This document shows positions 1 through 12,800 of a DNA stretch of 64,000 nucleotides, one piece after another (the stretch's first letter is position 1; every line of letters begins with the position of its first letter). The stretch comes from Blasia pusilla (lineage: Eukaryota > Marchantiophyta > Marchantiopsida > Blasiales): assembly GCA_050084515.1 (NCBI GenBank), contig CM114273.1:40610001-40674000 (forward strand), written 5' to 3'. The notes below the pieces were generated by a model. It saw only the letters and a program-made list of their open reading frames with translations, had not been told where the DNA came from and made no database searches. The translations under genes were made by a program, and so were the position numbers.

Positions 1-265
1 TCTTGCACTGTCCAAGCAGGGCTCAGGGTCTATGGTCACAAGGTTAAGACAGACATTACTGAATGAGTACAGTCTCTATCTCTAGCCAGATTCACATTGC
101 TAAGTGTGTGAAAGCTAGAGATGCTCACCTGAGCTAAGAGGACCTGATTGGACATCCTTGTTGCTCTCGGTCTAGACTTAAGTGTTGCATATGAACTATC
201 ACAAATCAAACTCCCATGGGTCCCTTGGGTCCCTGTGGACAAGAAATAATTTCATTCATTCTCTC
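1..265 (+). repeat. LINE-like 3' tail remnant
   Basis: This is a fragment of a dispersed family seen several more times in the window. It carries the block 'ggtctatggtcacaaggtt', then 'cagattcacattgctaa', then a terminal block ending in a 'gtccctgtggacaa' motif followed by TTCA repeats. The same terminal block recurs near 7310-7350, 13738-13800 (reverse), 14800-14850 (reverse) and 61930-61960. Copies near 14 kb and 22.3 kb translate to a Cys/His-rich peptide typical of the end of LINE ORF2, so a non-LTR origin is inferred. It is non-coding here and lies upstream of the first visible ABCI exon. Confidence 0.5.
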
Positions 266-398
266 TTTTTCTGAACACAGTTGAAACGGGAATGGTTTGT
301 TGAGTAGGATTTGGTGATTCAACTTGCACTTTCCTCTTTTTGTGTTCATTAGAAAACTGACGAGGTGTGGGGATCTGGGGTTGTTATTATGGCATCAG

Positions 399-3109
399 GG
401 AAGACAACACTGCTCAGAATTCTGGCCGGTAAGCACATGGTGGGAGGCAGGGATGTGGTTCGTGTCTTAGGTCGCTCTGCATTTCATGACACCGGTCTAG
501 TCTGCAGCGGACAGCTAGTTTACTTGGGTGGCTCTTGGAGTCGAACTGTGGGTTGCGCGGTAGGTGTCTGGAAGGTCTCACATTTTGATTGGCTTGTTCA
601 AAGTGGCTGCAGTTTCTGTCTGTGCAGATAGTTGCTTTTGGGAACCTTTGACATGTGGGCTTGCAATTGCGCAGGGTGAAGTTGCTCTTCAAGGAGACTT
701 CTCAGCAGAATTTATGATTTTCGGAGGTGAGTTCTGTGCCCGACCAGATGATTGATTGTCACTTCAATGTTTGGGTGTCAATGTGATGGCAGTGCTGAGG
801 CCATTGTCGCTGTAAATATGTTTTGCCTTGCCATTGATTTGTTTCCCAGATTATCATAGAGTTGGTAAATGTGCCCTTGATGCCGGGAAGGAAATTCAGC
901 ATCCAGGTCTTCATGGGTGTTTCTTTGAGTTTGGTGAATTTGCTTCTTGTGCTACTCTCATAATTCAGCTGGTCCCCCCTGCCATCATACAAATGTCCTA
1001 CTTCTACCCATCTCTTTCTCTATGTCACTGAATTCACATGTCTTCTGCCCTTAGCAGTAGATCCATGAGAAAATGATTGACCAGCAGAAGTATCTCCTTG
1101 TACAAAGTCAGAGCTAGCATCAGCTAGACCATCCATGATTTCAGCTTGTACACAATCAGCAAATCAGTTCCTATCTCTATTGCCAAATCAGAGCCCTACC
1201 ATGATGTGACTCTTCTTACTATCTAAGAGATACTAAGAAGGATTCTACAGTCACACCTTGCACTCACACTACAGGTCCTCACATGTCACCAGCTCAGAGA
1301 TCAGACATGGCTCACCATTGAGCACAAACAATCTCCATCAGCATACTAGACAAAACAACCTGCCTTCCAGTGAGGCTCTAGCAAGCACAGCAATTAGTCT
1401 CAATCTCCTCTTCCTATTCTCTGATCACTCTGCAGCAGGACCAAGAGCCTCAGGAGTCCTCACCAAAACTGTGCATGCTGTAGAATTGACTTCTGCTCTG
1501 TAAACAGAGACATTATATACATGAGGGTGAGCACTTCTGGCCCTTGGATCTTCTTGAACAGATCCATACCCTAAATAACAGATGGTGGCTAGCCCTAACT
1601 CGAGAATTGCCCTAATTCAAGGTTACCCTAAAAAGATAGAGGAACACTAAGTTATCTCTAGCTAACTAAATTAGTATCCAACTAAGTTAGTATTTGACTA
1701 ACTACTTTTAGGGCATGACTAAACTAGATATTAACAAATTTCAACAATCCAAACCGAGTTTGTGAATGGTTCCTGTTCCCTTAGATGGCAGTGGTTCAAG
1801 AACTGGTGAGATCAGGCAATACACATTATATAGCGGGTGGCTGGTCGGATTTGGGGATTCAGATGTTGGTTCGTGCAGGTAAGAAAGGAGTGGGTTGTTC
1901 CGAATGTTCGTTTTGCTGATTGTTGTTTGGTCGGTCTTGCATCACAGTGGAGGGTGTGGATCCAGAAAGAAGACAGAGACTGATAGAGCTCTTGGATATT
2001 GATCTTCGGTGGAGGATGCACAAAGTATCGGATGGCCAACGACGACGAGTGCAGATTTGCATGGGTCTCTTGCAGCCTTTCGATGTATGTTTTTTCCTTC
2101 CTTTCTGTTCTGAATTTAGACCCTCATTTGAATATGGAAGGGTATGTTTGCCAAGCATGTTTCTTTGACTTCATGACAAACAACTGCATGGCAAATCAGA
2201 TCAGGCTATGCAAAGTACTGTGCTGGTCATTAGATTATTCCAGTGGTGGGTGGCCTTGTCATCATCCTTTGCCTGTGGGGTTCAATGTTGATTCATCTAT
2301 CCAAAGTCAGCTTTCTTGTTGGATGCACACTTCTGACATTTGTTGCTGACTGGGTAAATCTGTGCGTCCTGAATGAGTACCATCCTGCATACCCACTTGA
2401 AATCACTGTTGGAGTCTTGCCCATATGCTTTGCTCAAGTCTTTCAAGGAAAATTACCAAGTCTGCCACGAGAACATTGTAGTGAGATGTGAGATGTTGGT
2501 GCATTGCAGGTGCTGTTGCTAGACGAGATCACGGTAGACTTGGATGTGGTTGCTCGAATGGATCTGCTTGGATTCTTCAAGGAGGAATGTGAATTGGTAC
2601 TGGACGTCTATCCCTAACATCCTACTGTCCCAGGAATTATTTCTTATTATCCTTGTGGTGAGGGTTGGTTGTATGGAGGAGGTCCTTCAGGGTATTGTCA
2701 AACCTATCCAGTCATGGTTGTTTTTTTCAACTCTACAAATGCAAGAGACAGAAATTTTTTGCTGCAGTCCTGCAATTTAAAGGGGTGCCCACTTGGGGTT
2801 GTGGTTGATTAACAGAGAGGAGCTTGCATTGTGTATGCAACCCATATCTTCGATGGATTGGAGACATGGGCCACACATATTGCTTATGTAGAGGACGGCA
2901 AGCTCAAGCGTGCGCAACGCATCTCGGAGGTCCCAGAGCTTCCTGAAGCCAAGAATCTCATCGGAGTTGTAGAGCCTTGGCTCAGAGCTGAGAGGGAAGA
3001 ACGACAAAAGGCAGTAGCAGAAAGGGGTAGTACACCAGTACAAAGAGTTCATCTGCCTCCTCCTTCATCGCCCTGGGGAACAAGCCGTCACATGGCGTAC
3101 TATCGCTGA
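399..3109 (+). CDS. ABCI20: ABCI20-type soluble ABC ATPase, 5'-partial, five exons visible
   Basis: This is a non-intrinsic ABC protein of the plant ABCI19/20/21 group (relatives of yeast CAF16): a soluble nucleotide-binding protein without membrane segments. My exon model is 399-559, 675-726, 1948-2084, 2510-2596 and 2816-3109 (TGA). Visible motifs are [17 protein letters not shown] after the Walker A glycine, [23 protein letters not shown], the signature [16 protein letters not shown], Walker [19 protein letters not shown] and the H-loop region [16 protein letters not shown]. The C-terminus ends in RHMAYYR. Splice sites are GT-AG throughout. Exons before the Walker A glycine are not visible and should lie left of the window. 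If one instead reads through from 353, Walker A looks damaged; an acceptor at 397-398 (phase 1) restores it. The gene is convergent with the downstream PDR gene. ABCI19 or ABCI21 are equally possible names. Confidence 0.88.
727..1947 (+). other. intron 2 of the visible ABCI20-like gene
   Basis: This is a phase-1 intron with donor GTGAGT after a split Val codon and acceptor CACAG. It is much longer than the other introns of this gene because it contains the solo LTR at 1066-1746. Apart from that insertion I see no coding potential. Confidence 0.75.
1066..1746 (+). mobile_element. solo LTR (681 bp) with ATCCA target duplication
   Basis: The segment starts TGAGAAAATG and ends TTTCAACA (TG...CA). 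It is flanked by perfect 5-bp repeats ATCCA at 1061-1065 and 1747-1751. A TATA-like TTATATAC lies near 1512, consistent with a U3/R boundary in + orientation. No internal retroelement sequence is attached, so this is a solo LTR left by LTR-LTR recombination. It sits in intron 2 of the ABCI20-like gene. Confidence 0.72.
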
Positions 3110-4802
3110 TTGTGGCTAGCTTCCATGAAATGCCAGCAGCCAAAATTTGAACTTACAAAGTTGGGAATAATTTCTCACAATATGGTCCGCACACTGATAT
3201 CTTGGCTTTCGTTTCAAATTGGAACTAAGGTTCAGCAAAGCAAGTGCGGAATTTGATCTCTACAATTGATGCCGCAAGTGGGAAATGGCCTGAAAAGAAA
3301 TGAAGTGGCCTTCTCTTGCGGTTGAGACAAGGAAACTCAGCCTGCTCTCAACTGCGCATGTAGGCATGATGATGAATTGCGGTCCTCTTCCATGAAAGTT
3401 AAGCACATTGAGGGATCAAGGCATCTTAGAGAGACCTCACTGAGGCTATGCTATGAAAGGCAATATGTTATTCACTCTCCTTAGATGTGGGCTTTAGCAG
3501 CGAGGTAGTAAGTCGAGCATGTGGATTTATTTCTATCAATTCTTTAGTATTCACAGCTGCCATTTCTCATCACCTTGTAAAAAATGGAAATATTCTTGCT
3601 TAAAGACACTCATTGCATTTGATTATGTGCAACCTTTCCTTGATTTTCCTCTATCATGGTGCTGCAGGACCACACAAGACTGATGAGGGCAGTTTCTTAT
3701 GGGGTCTATTCCATGTGTGTACTTGAGTATCCATTTGTTAATCACCAGCCACTTACAGATTTTAAGCTTCCAGGCTTTGATGTGTCATGAAAGGGAGTCT
3801 TTTTGGTCAAGCAGAGTTGTTTTCAAACTTAAGCTTAGAGACCTGCTGGCGAGGCTTGTAGTCATGTCCATGAAAGTTGGGTGGATTTGCTTTTGGTATA
3901 GTTGTGGGACAGTCTTCTTGCCTCCGGTGACAATCACTGTCTGCGCAGCTTCTTGAAGCAGGGGATGATTTTCAAGTGTTTACCTTTGCAGTACAGCCAT
4001 CAATCAGTCCACCAGACTAGATTTCTAGCTTTCTTGTTGGAGTAAATGTGAATGACATTTTGTTGGTTTTGAACAACAATTTGTCTGCTGGAATATCATG
4101 TTTGACTTTAGGTCCCAACTTTTCATGAGTGGTGGATATCTTGACCTACTGACACAGTCACAGCTCAAGGAACCGCACATAAGGATTCAATGGCAAACTC
4201 CTTAAATGAGATTGTACAACATGCTACCTTCGATATTATCTTTCCATTTGGTGTGTCTGTGGCCATAACCAATGCTTTTGCTTCCAGTGCTTTTTGCTTT
4301 TCACCATCATCTGTTTGTGTCCAACTTCACTTGTATGTAATGATATGGAATATGAGTGATCTCATTTCAGATGTTGAAATATACAATTGTTTCATTTTAA
4401 ACATAGTCAGATTTGCAACAGTAAGGCAGCTTTCATCCGATCCAACAGGAACCTCTGAAACAAACTATTCGGCTCTATCAAGTTAGAGTGGAGTAATGAA
4501 ACACTACTTGAGGTCATATCAAGTGTACCAGAAGCAGCAGATTTACCTGGTTAATCAATTTCATTCTGTACAGAGTATCTCTATTCAGTGGCTGTCACAT
4601 GAAACATTGATCATACGCCTCTGCAGTTGATGACAGTCCACTAAGAAAATTTACTCAAACTGGCTATCAGTAGATTTTGCTATTTGTAGCTTGTCTTATG
4701 AAGTATTGTCACCGTTATTTTTGGATTTGCAGAGCCTCGGGTACACTGTGATGTGTTTTTGTATACAGTTGATTGCTTGAGCTTTTCTTCAATATCTACA
4801 AG
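3110..4802. other. convergent intergenic region, no gene seen
   Basis: This is the space between the stop of the ABCI20-like gene and the stop of the first PDR gene, which face each other. It should hold both 3' UTRs. Short ORFs at 3699-3956 and 4190-4486 have no recognisable domain and no splice-supported context. Nothing else is recognised. Confidence 0.6.
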
Positions 4803-6848
4803 TTATTTCGTTCGTGACATCGAACTACGATCTCGAGCTCTCCACACTGCGAAGGTTGCTATTCGAAAGATGACCATAAAGCAAAAGAGGGCCAGCATGT
4901 CATAGTGAAGACGACTGTTGTTTAATGATCGATTCGTTTCGATTGTACTCCATACAAAGGCATTGTTGGAATCCTTTAATCGTCGACAGTCACATAGAGG
5001 GCAGACTAGTGGCTTGTGGCTACAAAGAGGATTCAGACCACCATTTAAACATTCTGGCTTGTTGACATCGCAGAAGAAGGCTATTGAGGTTAGTGAGTTG
5101 AGTGCGTACTGAATAGGATTGGTCCAGAAAATCCACAGAGCAGTAGGAAGTACCTTGGTTTTGGGTACAACTACTCCGGAGGTTGCTGTCCAGAACCCAA
5201 TGATAATTGTCACCAACGTTCCTGCAACCTGAATGAGCCACAGATACATCCACAGAAAGTCATGACATTTGAAACACCATTGTCAACCAGAAGTTTCATC
5301 TCAGCCAGACAACATGAGCTCACTGGAGTCACGTTGGTACATCACACCTGGAGGAGTGATTGCAGTATCAGCACAAAACAACAGGGCTGCGACAAATATC
5401 TGGTGAGTTACAAGTGAAGCTGGCAGGATTCATTAGTCGATGTGGGACTTATGTTAAGAGGTTCAGTTCAAAAGCATTAAGGGGAGTGTTATTTGGAGTT
5501 ACCAACCACAAAGTTTCCGGTTAATTCTAATCCACTACCAAAATGTAGCCTCTCAGATGATAACTGTTGGTTATCCTTGAATGAATGCGTCATAGAGATA
5601 GTGGATTTGGAGTCGAACTCCCTCAATTTCAAGTATTTCTATCCACTGATTTGCATTTGTGAAAGAAGAAGGTACTACTATTGTTCATGGGCATCCAGGC
5701 GCTGTGGGTACGACTCTGAAATTAAAAATTGACAGCTAGTTATAACAGCTAGTTAGGGAATCGGTGATGTAAGGTGAAAAGCCATGAAGAATCACAACCA
5801 TGAGCATGTGGTCCCCATAGTTGTAAGAGAGACAGTTGTAAATAAGCCTTACCTGAGGCACAATACCTGCTGACGCGAGTAGCATGCCCAAAAATGTGAT
5901 AGCCAGAGTCAGTTCAAAGAGAACAAACCAGTAACGAAAAAATGTCATGGAGGTCTCAATAGCCATTTGAACCATGAACAAGTAAATCAATGAGAATATT
6001 AATGTAGACAGCGCCACATATGGCACCTGCAAAGAGTGAAAGTAGTATGTGGTCAGTGGAAGTGCTCAGAGATTTGACATTTAATTGTACAATGTCATTG
6101 ATTTTATTCATCTTAGACCTCCTGCCATATAGATTGTGGGAGCCGGTTCTGACCCTGAAAATTCCGCGGCTCAAGGGAGATGTTGCAAAATGGAAAGTGA
6201 ACATTCAGTCATGCTGAGGAAACTGGGAGATGCTCCTCAAACCAGAGAGAAGAAAGATATGTACACTCATCCAATTCGAGGAAAGCTCACCTCTCCAATA
6301 GTCCAGTTGATGTTGAAAAGAAAAGTGTTATACTGTTTGCTGGCCTTATCTCTTGCGTAAACTGTTCTCTGTAAAACCACCTGGGGTATGACACCTTGTG
6401 CATTGGAGATGGCAAGCAGGAGGGCTGATAGGAAGATACTGCCCGCACGGGAACCCATTCCTGCCTGTGTGTCATAAGACTGATTGAAGAAGATAGAACC
6501 GAGTAGTAACGCTGTTGCAATGCTTGAGAAAATTCTTCCCCAGCTGTAGTTCACATTTCTGTAGTAGAACAAGTTCAGCTTCAAAAAGACTTGTTTAGCT
6601 CTCGTCCAATAGTAGGATCCATAGCCTGGATTTTGAAGCTGTGGAAAATGGGCCTGGTCCTTGAAATGCCTCAATCGCTGGAGTTCAATATGGTTGTGTA
6701 AAGCTAATGCACTTACACGATACTCAAAGGCATAGTCTTTGATAGCTTGAATATCTGCCATCCCATCTCCAATCAAATTGATCGCATATGTGGCAATGCT
6801 CATATTTGGAGAACACAGGGGTGATCCAGGTAGTGATTCGAAGTAATG
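4803..6848 (-). CDS. PDR gene 1 exons 15-17: TMD2 and C-terminus
   Basis: Exon 15 (6848-6291, 186 codons) starts HYFESLPG and carries [20 protein letters not shown] and [20 protein letters not shown]. Exon 16 (6026-5853) carries [20 protein letters not shown]. Exon 17 (5228-4803) carries [15 protein letters not shown], the [19 protein letters not shown] motif, a Cys-rich outer loop (CDVNKPEC...CPLCDC) and a last helix, ending SRTK and TAA. Confidence 0.87.
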
Positions 6849-9800
6849 CTGCAAACGACAACAGAAGAGTTAATACCCATGTTCATCAATGAGTAAGAGG
6901 ACTAGCACCACATCAAGCAGACTAATATTCCCTGATCTTGTCCGGGGCCCTTCCCCAGTGTGACTGATTTCATGGCCACCAAGAACCAGATTCAGATTGC
7001 TAAATTCTTACACCGATGTGGGAGGGCTAGGGATCATTACTTAGCACAGATTACTTCCTGGACTGTGGTCTGTCCTGTCCAGTTGTCGCAAACTTTGCAA
7101 ATGTTAGAATTCACTCAGACCTGGATCTATCTACAGAAGAGTGATCTACTCTGTAATGCATACTACAATGTGTGGATGACTGAGAAATGGTGTGGCTCTC
7201 TATGATCTCATTCTACGAATAATTTACACTGCTAATGAACTGGTCATTACAAATGCCCTGTTCCGACCTTAGCTTCTAACAATCAAAGTCTCATGGGCCT
7301 ACTGGGTCCCAGTGGACAATAAATCACTTCATATATTCATTCATTCTTTATTGCCCAAAGCTACCCACTGTTGATGTGTTTTTGGAAATCCCAATCAGGT
7401 AAGGTGGAGAGTGTTGCAAAGAGCTTCTTGGTTCATATCTGAAACCTCTGAACGAACACTCTTGTATGATCAGCATTCACACCATGTACTAGAGTGTCCC
7501 TCCTCTCAGTTCTTCGATTCTCAGCACCCACCCCAGTCTCAATCACCATCCAACCAAGGTGCTGTCTATGATCAAAGTGTCGGAATTTACTACTCAATGA
7601 ATAGTTTCTCTCTTTGTTTGTAATCTGCAATAACAATTTATTCCCTTTTTATCTGATTGTCACAAGAAAGTTAATTTTTATCTGCCAAGATATTTCCAGG
7701 AATCCCTAGTCTACTGAGGCACCTGTGGCACTTTCTGATTCAGTTTTATTCTAGGCAGTAGATCACTTTTCAGAGAGAAATTTCCTCGGATAAAGGGAGA
7801 AAAATGGTCCTTTTGACACAAAAAAGAATAAAGGGGCTCTGCGTAAATCACAGCAAAATGTGGGCAAGAGGTTAGCGAGGGTTAATGGTCTGACATATAT
7901 TCAAATGTTGTTAGACCTGTGTTTTTGGTGCCCATCACTTCGTTCATCAGGAAGTATTACTCAAAGAAACAGAGCACTTGAGGAAGGTTGCAAAGAAACC
8001 TTCACAAGCTCTGCATTCCTTCCGACAGGCCCAAAGTACACACTCTCCCCTCCACGCTTCAGGATTTGGACACTTGTGAGAGTCGCCAATATTCTCTGGC
8101 TTGGAGTCCCCAGTGCAGCTATAACGATTCTTCCAGTACCTGCAATGTGCTGCAGTCAAACAGTTTTTGCTTTAGTCTTGGATTTCAGGGAACATTCTCC
8201 TTCCTTAAAACTACAAATAATGCAGCCCTAGAATACGGATCCACCAGCGATTCTGACTGCTCTCAACATTAAAAACTACAGTTTTCTTGAAAGAACTGTT
8301 GTTTTCAGTTTAGACTTGGATGATCTTGGAAACCGGTTAGAAAATTGTTCTTCAGGTGGAGACTTCACCAAAGCTAGCCGAAACAGAGAACTAGCCAAGA
8401 TTTGTAGGTGTAACAAGAGCTTGAGGGACATACCTTCAGTGTCATGATCAAATCCAGAGAGCATCTGCTATCAAGGTTTTTAGTGGGCATGTCAAGAAAC
8501 ATGACACTTGGATTGCGTGCAAGCTCTGAGGCAATGGCAAGGCGCTCGGCTTCAACTGAGGTCAAGTAGCTCAGGCTCAATGACTTCACCAACGTATGCT
8601 CAATACTCTTAAGCCCCATTAGCAGCAGAACCTGCATGGCGACCATGCAAACGCAAACATCCAATGATGAAAGTGACAGCAACTGCTAACTGATGCTATG
8701 ATGCAATACAGATGATTGGTTACTTGCAGTGAGGGAGAAAAGAGGATAGACTTCAGGGATTAAGTTGAATGTTCTTGAGAGCATGAGATTGAAATATCAC
8801 CTGTTCAACAAACTCTTTTCTTCTTGCAGGAGTCGAGATTTTTCCGAGGTGAAGAGCTGTATTAAAGGCTACAGCTTCGCGAATAGTCATGTAGGGTGAT
8901 AATGCTTCAAGGTTATCAACATAACCCACTACACGTGTAAAAGCCTTCAACTCTCTGGGGTAGCCATTGACAATTATCTGACCTCCCACGCGGTTGAATC
9001 GAACCCGGCGTCCTGTCCAAAGAGCAACCAGAACCCACAGATCATCCCTGGTGAATAATGGTGCATTTGTGAACCGTGCGTTTGATCCTCTTGGCATTTT
9101 GAAAGTTAAGAAAAGTAACAATCGGCTCATATGAGACTGCAATGTAACCGGAGGTACCTATTGTCTTCCTGAGCTCTACTTCTGCTAAAGGTTCACACTC
9201 TTGTTGTGCATCAATGCAGTTAAATTTCTTCAACGCTACACTTTCTAGTGCTGGCCAACAATTTCCAAATTTGTGTGTGACCAACGGAGCTAAGCAGGTT
9301 TCTAAACTTGGGAGTATGTGTTTATGGAAGCTTGTTTTATGACCATAGGTTTTAGCCACTACTAGCTCATCTTCTTGTCCTCGATTTTCCCTTGAGGGGT
9401 GAAGAACTTCTACCTTTCATTTCAAGATTTTGAAAGTGGAAGCTAAATCTCTATCTGTACTATTATAGGTGAATGGGTTCTTCCTTTGTCAAATCTTCAA
9501 ATGTTGACTGTGGTCTTCGCAGGAAGATTTGAAAATTTCGAAACAGATAGCTTAGAAACGCTTAGGGCTCGTACAAAGCACATGCACTCATTACTAGTAC
9601 AAGTAGAAGCAGCAATGTTAGGCATGTGGCTATGTAACATTTAACATCTTTACTGCAAAAAAGAAGCAAAAGATAAGTGAACTCTCTTACACCTATTTTC
9701 AACAGCCGACTACTTTCTTTGTCTCTAACCGAGAGTGAAAAAGAAAAGGAAGAAATGTCCACAGCCTAACCTGCTAAACAATTCAGTAGAGTTGTTTTTC

Positions 9801-12800
9801 CTGACCCAGAAGCTCCAAGGATGCCAATCATCTCTTTCGGTTCAGCCCAGCCTGAGATACTTGTCAGTATCTTCAGTCTGTGTCCAATGCTTGGTAACAT
9901 GATTTCATAGCTGACGTCATGCCAAGATAGAAGCATTGGCACTGCATACTGAGACAATCTTGGGATGGCAGTGACCCACTCGTCGTCGCGTTCCCATTCT
10001 CTTCTAATATACTTTGCCTGTTGCCACAACACTTGTTAATGGTCTTTAACACCATATGCCTTGTGAGAACATCTACTACTCCTCTTGAGATTTCCTAGTG
10101 CTCAAGGGACACGTGACCTTTCTGCTGTGCAATACTGACATCTGACATCAAACCCCATGACTTGGATGCACTAAAGCTTTTCGATTGCAAAAAGGGTGGC
10201 TACACAGGACGAGAACACCTCTCTTCCTCTGGGCTTAACTTCTCCTCCTGTGAATTTCACCTCCATCTCTACTCTGAGCCATATTACTTTCAATTTTGGA
10301 TTTCTCATGGATCAGACCCAAGATTCAGGGTGACCATTCCACACAATGCCAGCGTCCGAATAGCGGCCTAACATCTGCCAGACCGGTTCTACAACAGAAC
10401 TGCAACTAATCAGTTCATACTTAGTCATTACATAATATCTTGATTCACACTGGACTCTCTTACAGAATTTCCATGTATCCCACCCATTAGTTAAAACGAA
10501 ATAAGTCAAATAGAATTTCCCTGCCCTCAGCATTTGATTCCTCTGTCAGTCCCTGCGTAAGGAAATGTTCATCTGGCGAATCAAAATTGAAAAGGAGGAG
10601 GAGAAGAAGCAGACATAAACTAGATATGAATGTGAGGATGATACCCAAACTTACCTCTGCACTAGGAGTAATGATTGCCCTTGGTTTATGTCTGACCCTT
10701 GTCAAAACGCCCAATGTGAGTACCGTCCAGACTATAAGCCATCCAACAAGCACAGCTAATGAGATTGCTATCCAGGAGTCACTGGTGTAGAATTGTCCTT
10801 TGATCAGAAATGCTCGCCCAATAGTTTCATTATCTAGCCCACGACACTGAGGAATAAGTGTAGTGTTGCTATCTCTGCAAAGCACCCTGTAGCTGCTAGA
10901 AGTGAATTCATTGATCATGAGTGCGTGTATACCCCATTGTAAGGGGTCTATATAGTATGCCCAGGCCCAGTATTTTGGAACCTCAAGACGTGGAACCAAA
11001 AACCCTGCGAAAGTGATAAAAATTGCGATCATGATACCTGCAAGAGACAACCCGAGTTGGGCAGTTAGATCTAGAATTGAGACCCCTTTCCCCGACTCAT
11101 ATGGACATCATGACAATTATTTCGTTTGATCAATCACTTTCAGGACTCCTAGACTCAGATGTCCATAATTTGAGTCGCTCCTGTCTATCTCAACTTCTCA
11201 CTGGGGAAGTATAACGGGGGTTCTCCAAATGGGTCCCCCATTTTTGTTTCTGGATGGGATTTTCCCATTCTTGGATTATTGAATTGTTTCTTTCCACTTC
11301 AGCTACTAGGATTTGATTTGTTTCAACAACAATAGACTTCATAGTTTGCTGCAGTTGTGGAACAATGATGGCTTGTTATTGGATCCATCACAGGACAGCC
11401 ATCCTGGCCCATAGGAAGCTGTCTCCTCCCAATAATCCACGGTAATCGAGATGCTATGTTGAATCCGATGAATGGGTTGATGAGACCCGGGACCTTAGCA
11501 GCCGTTTGAGCTTGGGTGGTGACTATGTGTATTGAGTCCTGAAATAAAACTTACCAGGACTAACTCCCATTGGTTAATATGGACCACATAATATTACTTT
11601 TTTTACTGTTGCACAAAGCTGACTTATTGACTGTTAGAAATATATGAGAGATGTATACACAATGGCAATGATACAATGGTAAAGCTGCGCCTAAACTTTA
11701 TGGAGAACTTCAAGTATGATGTTTATTGAAGCCCCAGACTATATACTAATCTGGATAGTGGCTAGAGACAAGATAGTCTGTGGCTGAGTGGCCAAGTAGC
11801 CAAATGTCCAAGTGGCCAAGTAGCCAGCTGACCAAGTGGCCAAGTGGCCCTTTTAGCCAAGTGGTCAAGTGTCTTTAGGTTAGATGTCGGACTGCTTAGA
11901 GTAGCAGCATTTAGGTAGTTCCTTTAACACATTTTAAGTCGAACACCTTTATCTAAAATGTATTTATCTAACATTGACAGCCCAATTTCACAACATTTAC
12001 ATTGAAACCTTTGGCCAAGTCATGTCCCAAAAATGACTTTTCCATAAAGACAGGAAGTGGGAAGCTGTGCCGTCCTATTTCAGGAAGAGTCTTAATAGTA
12101 TTGATGGTAATACAAACGCATTTCGAATATTAACTACTGCCAGAGGTGTACATGCAGTAGCTCAAGACAGGGAATTAATACGAGATTCGCCAAAATCCTG
12201 AGAGCCAATGAAGTATCTTACCAACCATACTGTTTGCAGAAACTCCATCAGGTGCAAAGGCACTCACAAAACGCACCAGAAATGCTCCATTCAAAACTAT
12301 GAGCAAGATAACCGCATAGAAGATCCAGAAATGCCAGCCTCCATCACTGATTGAAAGGTTTGTTGTGAAGAAAACTATGAGTGACCATGCTGTTGCCTGC
12401 ATAGATAGCACAACCCAACTGCTCATTGCAATTCTCTTCGCCTATGGTGATCAGGACTGGAAGTAAGACTACACCAAAGCAAAATTAACATCTGAATTGG
12501 TAGAAAATATTCAGAGAAGTTGTGACGGGGAGCTTCACCCAAGTGGATAATCAATTCCAGTGTTAAGCTTCCTTGAGAGAAACTTTCAATCAGAAAATGC
12601 CACCATGAATACACCTACTCTAAGTCACAACTCAGCACCTTTCAGTGCCAGGTAAGATCCTGCACTGTCCCCATTCCCTAATGTCTGATACTGTCAAAAC
12701 TTGCTTCTTTATCTAAGACACAATTGGTGGGTAGATATTTGTCTAGAAGTTGAGGCCATGCGCCAAAATGTTTTCATCTTCCATCTTTTCTGCAGAAACT

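Noticed and set aside
353-400. Damaged Walker A in the ABCI20-like gene when read from 353
   Set aside because: An acceptor at 397-398 in phase 1 leaves only the GKT part in this exon, so the rest of Walker A can lie in an upstream exon outside the window.
9042-9359. 105-residue - strand ORF in PDR gene 1 intron 11
   Set aside because: Overlaps the intron 11/exon 12 boundary without a family match; the intron model explains the region.
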